This document shows, in pieces, positions 52,101 to 61,100 of a DNA stretch of 64,000 bases. The notes under the pieces were generated by a model, which was given only the letters and a program-made list of their open reading frames with translations, did not search any database and was not told where the DNA came from. This DNA is from Tenrec ecaudatus (Eukaryota; Chordata; Mammalia; Afrosoricida; Tenrecidae). A program made the translations under genes and the position numbers. Numbering within the stretch: position 1 is the first letter of the stretch; the number at the start of each line of letters is the position of its first letter. Location: the NCBI RefSeq assembly GCF_050624435.1, contig NC_134547.1:29684419-29748418 (forward strand). The letters run 5' to 3'.

Positions 52101-55100
52101 ATGTATCCAATCACTGAAAATGCTGATGTCTGTCCCCTTTGAGTGGGGTTATACAGTCATCACACTACCAGTTCCACCTTTCTCCCATCAGTTCCTCCAT
52201 CCTCAGGAAGTCCTTACTTTTCTTACTGTTTCTGAGGGGCTTGTCTATTTTGACTTTCATGCACTGAAAGCTCTCGATTGTACCAATGTACACACACAGG
52301 TCTAGCAAGATTAGTGAGGTAAAACTAAGGTCCTAATAGTGGGAGGAGGAAATTTTAAAGAACTAGAGGATAGTTGTGTGTTTCATCAGTGCTCTACTGC
52401 ACCCTTGATATATCGTCCCTTCCGTATGGCCCTTCTGTGAGGAACTTATTTTACTGGAGGGCTTTGGGTGTCCACCTTGCCGATGTTCCTTCATGACAGT
52501 TTGATTACGTACTTGTTTTGGAACTTCTGATACCTGATCCTGTCAACATCTTGTGATCACACAGGCTGGCATACTTCTTTCATGTGGGCCTTGTTGCTTC
52601 CCTGCTAGATGACTGCTTATTTAATTTCAAGCCTTTAAGACCCCAGATGCTCAAAAAAAAAAAAAATACCCCAGATGCTCTATCTTTTAATAGCCAGGCA
52701 GGCACCATCAGCTTTCTTCACCACATTTGCTTATGCGCCCATTTTTGTCTTCAGTGGCCATGTCAGGAAAATGAGTACCAAACGTTGCCATATTATTAGA
52801 ACAAACCATTCTCGTACTGAGGTAGGATTTAGGTAGAGGCCAAGTCTGTCTGCTTCCTTATTGTATTTACTTATATATACATACATAGATAAATACACCT
52901 ATTTTTACATAGATACCAATCTTTATTTATACCTATATACATAATTTTTACTCCCTAGTTGTTTCCTCTTTTTTTCTTTCCTCCTGGTCCCACTGTTATG
53001 TTTACCCATCATTCGCTTCTCAGTAATTCCTCTCGGGTTCATCTCAACTGATCAGACATCACCAGGAACACTATACCCTCCTTGCTGTCAGTTGAAGGTC
53101 GCTTGCTAGCCCCTGTCGTCCTCTGGTGTACTAGTCACCTCTCCCCTCCCATCCCACGCCCCCTCCCAGGAACAGTTTGCCTAGATGTTGTCTCCAGATT
53201 GCTTGCTCTGTCTATCTTATATAGATAGATTTCCTATCACCCATGAAAAGGTGATATGCACCAAATAAGATATTGCTTCTTTTTATCACACTGTGCTGTG
53301 GATTGGGAATATTTTTCTCTACCAATTATTTTGACTCTTTCTCATTTGACATGATTAGAGATCAGTGACTAACAGATAAACCAGGCTTAGAAAAGTTAAA
53401 CGACTTGCCAAAGTTTTAAGAACTACCGTATATAATCGTGTATAAGCTGAGATTTTAGCATAAAAATGTGCTGAAAAACTGGGGTTCGCCTTATACACAG
53501 GTCAGTGGCACCCCACTGAGGTGTAACATCTCGTTGCCTTCCCCCCCACCCCAAGGTAACAGGACAAGCGCCCATTATCTAGTGGGTGATTGCTGTTTCT
53601 CCGGTGTTCATTTAAAGCCGCGCTGACACTGCAGGGCTTTGATTGTTTACTCACATCTAACCAATCAGAGCCGTCCTATGACGTGTATCTTTGAATAAGC
53701 CTTTTAAAGACCATGTGCGAAGGATGTGGCATGAATGGATGTCATCTGGTCAAGCCCAACTAACAAAAGGAGGAAATCTCATGAAGCCTGACATAGAGTT
53801 AATAGCAAAGTGGGTTCGAGATGCATGGGAAGACATTCCAGAAGACATGGTGCGACGTGCCTTCCAGAAATGTAGTATTAGTAATGCTATGGATGGCAGT
53901 GAAGACTGCGCTTTGTATGAAAATGACAGCAGTGATGGTGATGACGGCGATCTCAGTGAGGACAGCGTCTATGATAACCTCACACCAGCTGAAGCTCTGC
54001 ACTGGGATACGGATGATGATGAGGAATCCAGTTTTGCAGGATTTTAACTCTTTACATTTTAGCTTGGTTGCTGATTGTGCTCAGGGAATAGTACTCTTAA
54101 GGTATCATTGTTGATACATTATTGTTTTTGTTGAACCTATTTTCCACTTACTGTGCTGGTTTACTAATGTTAAATGACTTGTTGTCCTTTTATTTTATGT
54201 TTTTTATTTAAAATAAATATTTAAATACATTACCCCACTGAGGTCTGAATTTTAGTAATTTTATTTTTATTGGTTTTGATTATTGCAACTCACCAATAGC
54301 TCCTGCATTTTCTACCCTCGGCTTATCCTCGAGTCAATCAGTTTTTCTGGTTTCCCAGGTGATAATTAGGTGCCTCGGCTTATACTCAGGTCGGCTTATA
54401 TTCGAGTATATGCGGTAGTTATTTTCAGAGCTGATTTTAGCAAAATGCTTTTGTGACTCAAGAGCCTTTCATTATTTGGTTTCTTCTTAAATTGTAACAC
54501 TTAAAACTAGCACGAGCATAGTCTAACAGTCTAACACTAGCATAGTCTCCAATATGATTTAGAATTTATTCTAATTCTAGAATGAAGTTTAAAAATCTTA
54601 GGATTGAATAAGAAATAAATTAGCTGCACTACACCTTAATTTGTATACCAAAAGAGTTAACTTTTTTTAATAATTTAAAAATTCAAGAGATCTAAAGAAC
54701 AAAAACAATAGCCGACTATTAACACCACGATGCACATTTCCCTAAAACCTTTCCTCACTTTTTAGTATACACTTCACTTAAAAAGAGAAGGTCCAGTGGA
54801 CTGGTTAATGAACCACATAAACACCAGTCTCCACAACTGAGACCAGAAGAATTAGATGGTGCCCTGCTACCACTATCAACTGATCTGAGAAGGATCCCAC
54901 TAGAAGGTCATGGATAGAATGATAGAAAATGTGGAACAGAACTCAAAATAAGAAAAGAGATAAAGCTTATTGATCTGTTAGATACTGGTGGGACCTCCTA
55001 GCCTCCATAAGTCTATGGTCCCTTGTCACTCTCAAGTTCTGAAACCGAACTCACCTGATGTTAGACTAATCAACTGTTTAAGATCTCAGAAGGGTAGCAT

Positions 55101-58100
55101 TTACCCAAGGACAGAGTTAGGAAAAAAAGAGGAATGAAACATGGATAAAGCAGGATAAGTGATGGTACACAGAGGATACGGAAATGGATGACTTGAAAGA
55201 AAAGGAATATAAATGGCTGAATATAAAACTGATGGGGCAGGGGAAAGAAAGGTGGGGTGCCAACAAACCCAGGGACAAGGGAACAACAATGATCTAAAAT
55301 AGATGGTGAGGAGGGCGTAGGATGCCTGGCCGGGCTTGATCAAGGGCATTGTAGCTGAGAGCAATTACTGAAACGCGAATAAAGGCCGAACATGATAGCG
55401 GGGACAAGAGGAAAGTAAAAGGAAATAGAGGAAAGAACTTGGAGGCACAGGACATTGATAGAGGTCTAAATACAGGCATGAACATCTGTAAATATATTTA
55501 TATATAATGATAGGGAAATAGATTTATGTACATATATTTATATGCTAAGTGTTAAGGTAGCAGATGGATATTAGGCTTCTTCTCAAGCACTCCCTCAACC
55601 CAAGAACACTTTGTTTTAATAGCCCGGCATTCTGTGATGCTCACCTTCCCAATACGATAACTGAAGACAAAACTAGCATAAGCAAATGTGATGAAAACAC
55701 ATAAGCAAATCACTGAAGGGAAAATCACTGAAGACATAAGCAAATCACTGAAGACAAAATAAGCATAAGCAAATGTAATGAAGAGGCATAAGCAAATGTG
55801 ATAAAGAAAGCTGATGGTGTCCGGCTATCAAAAGATATAGCGTCTGAGGTCTTATCAAAGCTTGAAGATAAACAAGCGGCCATCTAGTGGAGAAGCAACA
55901 AAGGAAGAAGCACACCAGCCTGTGTGATCAAGGGGTATCGATGGGATCAGGTATTAGGCATCAAAGACCCAGAACAAAAATCATATCTATGTGAATGAGG
56001 GGGAGGGTGTAGTGGAGACCCAAAGCCCATCTGTAGACAATTGGAGATCCCAGCACAGAGGTGTCACAAGGAAGACACAAGCCAGTCAGGGTGCAATATA
56101 GCATCAATGAAACATACAAATTTCCTCTAGTTCTTTAATGCTTCCTCCACTCCCCCTCATATCATGACCCCAATTCTACCTTACAAATCCAGAGATAGAC
56201 CAGAGCATGTACACGGGTACTGGAAAGAGTTGGCAACACAGGGAATCCAGGGCAGATAAACCCCTCAGGACTAAAAATGAGAGTAGGGGAGGGGAAGGGG
56301 AAGATGGGGGTAGAAAGGGGGGGGAACCAATCACAATGATCGACATATAGCCCCCTCCCAGGGGGATAACAACAGAACAGTGGGTGAAAGGAGACAGAGG
56401 CCAGTTTAAGACATGAAAAATATAATAATTTATAAATTATCAAGGGTCTATGAGTGGGGGGGAACGAAAATGAGCTGATACCAAGGGTTCAAGTAGAAAA
56501 TGTTTTGAGAATGATGGCAACATATATACAAATACACTTGACACAATGGATGGATCCCCAATAAAATGATTAAAAAAAACCCTGATGATCTTTTCTGTAA
56601 ACCTAAATTACAATAAGTTTTAAAAGGGTAGGGGGAGGCAGGAGAGGAGGAACCAATGGTTACACTTTACTTCATTACATAGCTATTCTGTGGTAGCCAT
56701 ATCCTATTGCTAGTGATTTAAGTTAGTCACTTTTTTTATAATACGATTAATCCCTTAGTATATACTTTTCCAAGTTGAACGACTGGTGAGAGGGCAGATA
56801 GCTGTTTAGATACTGCAGAGAGGCTGTAAGGACCTAACATCTTCCCAGCAGTGTGTGGATGCACACTGCTTAACACCTATTTAAACCCTACATATTTGAT
56901 AGCTTCTCACATGGCCAATTTTTCTACTTGCTCCCCTTAATGTATTCTGCCTTCTCAGTCTGTTCCATCTAAACTCCACCCAAATCCTACTGTCATCTTT
57001 TGTGGTCCAGCACAAGCCTCCCATTTCTGTGAAATCTTTCCAGTCTAAAAAGACATTGGTTTTCTTTTTGTAGAATTTTAGTGCTGTCATCACACTACAA
57101 TTTGACATCTAACATTTCTCTGGTTGGTCAATTTTTCTATACTCTTTAATTTTCAGGCCAGAGGGCGGGCTCCCTGAAAGGGGCAACATCGGACGCCAGC
57201 TCCTGTTGGCTCAGCCGACAACTCATTCCTTCAGTGTTTCCTGTGTGTTGGAATCAATTGGATGGCAGTGTGTTACTTCCGATCCACTAATGTCCAGACT
57301 CTCTTTTGGAGAGGAGTAAGGATGTGCTGCTCTTCCGGACTGGGCTGGGGACACACCACTGCCACGGATCTGGAGACATTTTTTAGTCATTGTTGTTATC
57401 TGCTGTCAAATCAGTCCTGACTCATGATGACCCTATGAAGGAGGGAACAAGATGCCGCCCTGTCCTATGCTCTCCCCGTGATCAGACTACCTGACTCATG
57501 CAGTTATCATTGGTTCATTAAAAAAAAACAAAATAGATGACCAGGCTTTTCTTCCGAGTCAAAAGTCCCATTGAAACTTGTTCAGATCCAGGAGCACACA
57601 AATCTCTATTGACAGATGGAGAGGGGCTGCCTGGGGCGCACTGGCTGGGGATCTAGGTCGGGTCTCCTACGTGTAAAGGCAGGAATTCTAACTTCTTGGC
57701 TACCCATGCCCCACAGGTTTGCACTACACTTGGGAAATACTTCCATTATTTTAGAATAGTTAACTAGGAGCAAATTAAAAAACGTCCACGATTCATTTAA
57801 ACTTCTCCGTACATTAAAAAAGGATGCTACTAAGTGGTAGTAGCACTGACTGGGAGACAGAACATGGGTGTCTTTTTAAATGTGCTTTATTTCATATGTG
57901 ACCTCTGACCCAGCCAAAGGTTCACATCCTAGGTAGGTTAAATCATGTTCTGAAAATTTTATAAGGTACAACAGAAAATGTGTTTCATACTCTTTAAGAT
58001 ATATTAGCCAAGCATGATAAGGTATTTTCAAATGCCTATCTTATATTTGTGAATCAGGCTGCATACGTCTTATAAATTCAGAGTGAAGAAGCAGCACCAA

Positions 58101-61100
58101 GTTGTTCCTGAGCACGTGAATGAGAGGGGCTTGTTTTAGAAAATAAATTACTAAACGATGAAAACCTCAATGAAGAAGAGCCGGCCAAGCCTACCTTCAG
58201 TGCCGGCAGCATGTCCAAGGAGTCCAGCGTGAACAGTACCAATGCCTGCATCAGCATCATGAACTGATTAAACTGCCATGCCAGGCTAAAGAGAAGAGTT
58301 GACACGAAGATGGCAACAAGTGTCAGCCTCTGCAAAAAGGAAATTTTGCATAATTTACATGTCTCTCATAATAAGAAGCCTTGCCGACAAGTTTTCTCAA
58401 GAGCAGCCAATATCTCTATAAACCACTCAGGAAAACGATAATCTGCTGCTCTGAAAACCCTTGCATTTGTTACTTAAGCTCTAAATATCCTAAAGTGACA
58501 CTCTGCATATAAATATTCACATACGGTATGTGTATTCCACACTATTATGGAGGTGATAATGCACCAAATCACATCTTGAGCGCAATGGTTTAAAAATCCT
58601 GACAGTTTTGCACAAAATGTGTGTGTGGGTTTGCTGCAACTATTTAGGGGTAGATTGTGGAGAGAATATTTTTAGCATCAAAAATGAAAACATTTTCTTT
58701 GCAAAGTAGGAAAAAGCTCAGGCAAAGCAAACTTCATTTAACTGCAGTTAAATAAGTGGTTAAGGAAGAGGAAGTAGTCACAGGCACTTTATACATATCA
58801 CATTTCCTGAAGAGAAGTCAATATGATTGTGAAATTAAAAACACACTGGTAGTTACTTACTTCAGAAAGAGGCTGCAATTTTGGTTTCAAGAAATATGTA
58901 ATTGCTGCTATCTGAATTGCAAAGAATGGCAGTGCCCAGTTTTCCCTCAACGGAACAGTGAACTCCACTCTTGTGGTATCCATTCTGCACAAAAGAAACC
59001 GCAATTGGCCCAAGTCAGAACATTTACAATCCTCTCCTCAAAATGCTCGAAAAATGAAAAATGGTTTTCACCAAGTCCAGACACTGATTTTCAATAATAC
59101 TAATTGCTGCCATCATCATTTTGCAACATAAGCTTGGCCTTGAGAAAATGTATGGCGCTGGTCTAGGCTATGCTAGGTGGTGGAGTTGGGCTTCAAGCTC
59201 ATGTTAGTCTGACTTCAACCTACACACTGCATGAACGCATGAGGCCAAATTGCCTAACTTTAATTTTAACTTTAGTGCCAAGATTCAATGCTTTACGTTC
59301 TCCATCTTTGTATTTCTTTAGTGCTGTACACTTGAGTCTTGCATTTGGCAGTGATAATGACTTTTTAAAAATCGCCTCTAAAATGTGAACTCCCAGAGTG
59401 CAAAGGAAGGCCAGTTTGTAATGTCCAGTATCAAGAACTAACACCGCACATACAAGCCATTCAATAAACACTTTTTACCTACTCCTAGTAGCAGCAATGT
59501 ATTTGGCTTCAATTTACTCTTAGCAGGAATAATATGAAGTTCTATATTAAAAAGGTAAGAGCCAGGACACCATAGTGGTCTCACATCGCATGTCAGAATT
59601 CTAACCAAGGCTCAACTCTGAACCTACACAGACTACTTAATTTTAACCTCAATTTCCTCATTTCTAAAATGAGAATGATACTTTAAAGGGTTGTTAAAGT
59701 AATAACACATAATGATCATTTGCAAAATGTTTTGCATATAATAAATGTACATCAAAATAATAACAGAACGTAATTTGTTTAGGATTACAAAGTAAGATTA
59801 GAGTTAGTAAAATGTAAGTTGTAAGATCTACCCTGAGCCTATGGCTCTTTGTTACCATCAGGCCTGGAAATGAACACACCCCATGAACCACTTTTCAGCC
59901 AAACAAGACAGGTATATTAGGGGAACAATAACATCAGTGAAGTATGCACTCCTCAACATAATCAACCATTTGAGATCATAAGGATAACATTTACCCAAGG
60001 AAAGGAAGTAGACTAGAAATGGGAAACAGAGAGAAGTGGGACGAGGGCTGTTACATTATGAGGATTGCGAACAAGGCCATGAAACAATGTGTATAAACCG
60101 TTCAAGGGAAAACTGATTAGCCCTACAAACCTCCACTCAAGTCACACACACACAAAAGTGTGGCGGCAAGTTGTAAGACCCTTACTTAACTGAATGTAGG
60201 TGCTACTACTGCAGGTCAGGCAACAGTGCACACAAGACTCTAATATCTGGAAACTAATAATATATATTATATAGGTGATATTAGATCTTCTTAGCATTTG
60301 TGCTGATCCTTTGTGCTTTGCTAATTTTGAGTCTCACACAACCCAATTAAGGTTGATAGTGAAGCCATTATTAAACTTCTTTTAAAAAATGAGCTTATGT
60401 GGCTAGAGAAATAGTGATATTTAGAAAATTGGTAATAGAATTGGGATTAATACAGATAAATCTCTTGACTTATAATTAAATATCCTACTAATTACATGGA
60501 AATATAAATAAGCAAGGTTTTCGTACTGATTAAGAAAGATAAATACAAACATGCAAAACAAAGAGAAAGTGTTCCCTTCCACAAAAATGTGGCTCCACTA
60601 AGTTCTCTGAGTTAGAGGAAATGAAGTGCCTTCACGCTCACATCGTGGAAAGGGAGAGCGGTGTATCACGAGCGGTGTATCACTTTTAACTCACCTGTTG
60701 GTAACATACCAGAAAGCTGCTAATAGCCCCGAGAGCCAGGTGCCACTAAGGAGCCAGCTGGTTGCATAAAGGGCTGTGACATAGATCGCCTGGAGCCCAA
60801 ATAATGTATAAATATAAAAATAAATCGGCTCTAAATACTTCTGTAAAAGGGAACAATAAGACAATGCTTGTTAATGAAGCCACAGGTGGTCCATCAACAG
60901 TCAAGAAGCGCAGTACAGGAAATGCACGTGCAGGAAGACTACTGTCAATGCTACGCAATACGTCCAGGTTACCCGGCTTCACCAAGAGCCTGCCAGCAGC
61001 TTTCCTTCCCACCTCCCAGAGCAGAGGGACAGAAGCCATGTGGGGCCTGGCTTCATTTTTGACTCCATGCACATTTTACATCTAATTTTCCCTCATTTGC

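Noticed and set aside
53821..54114. 97-codon plus-strand frame overlapping the transposase tail
   Set aside because: Shadow in another frame; the other reading has the family motifs and the acidic tail.
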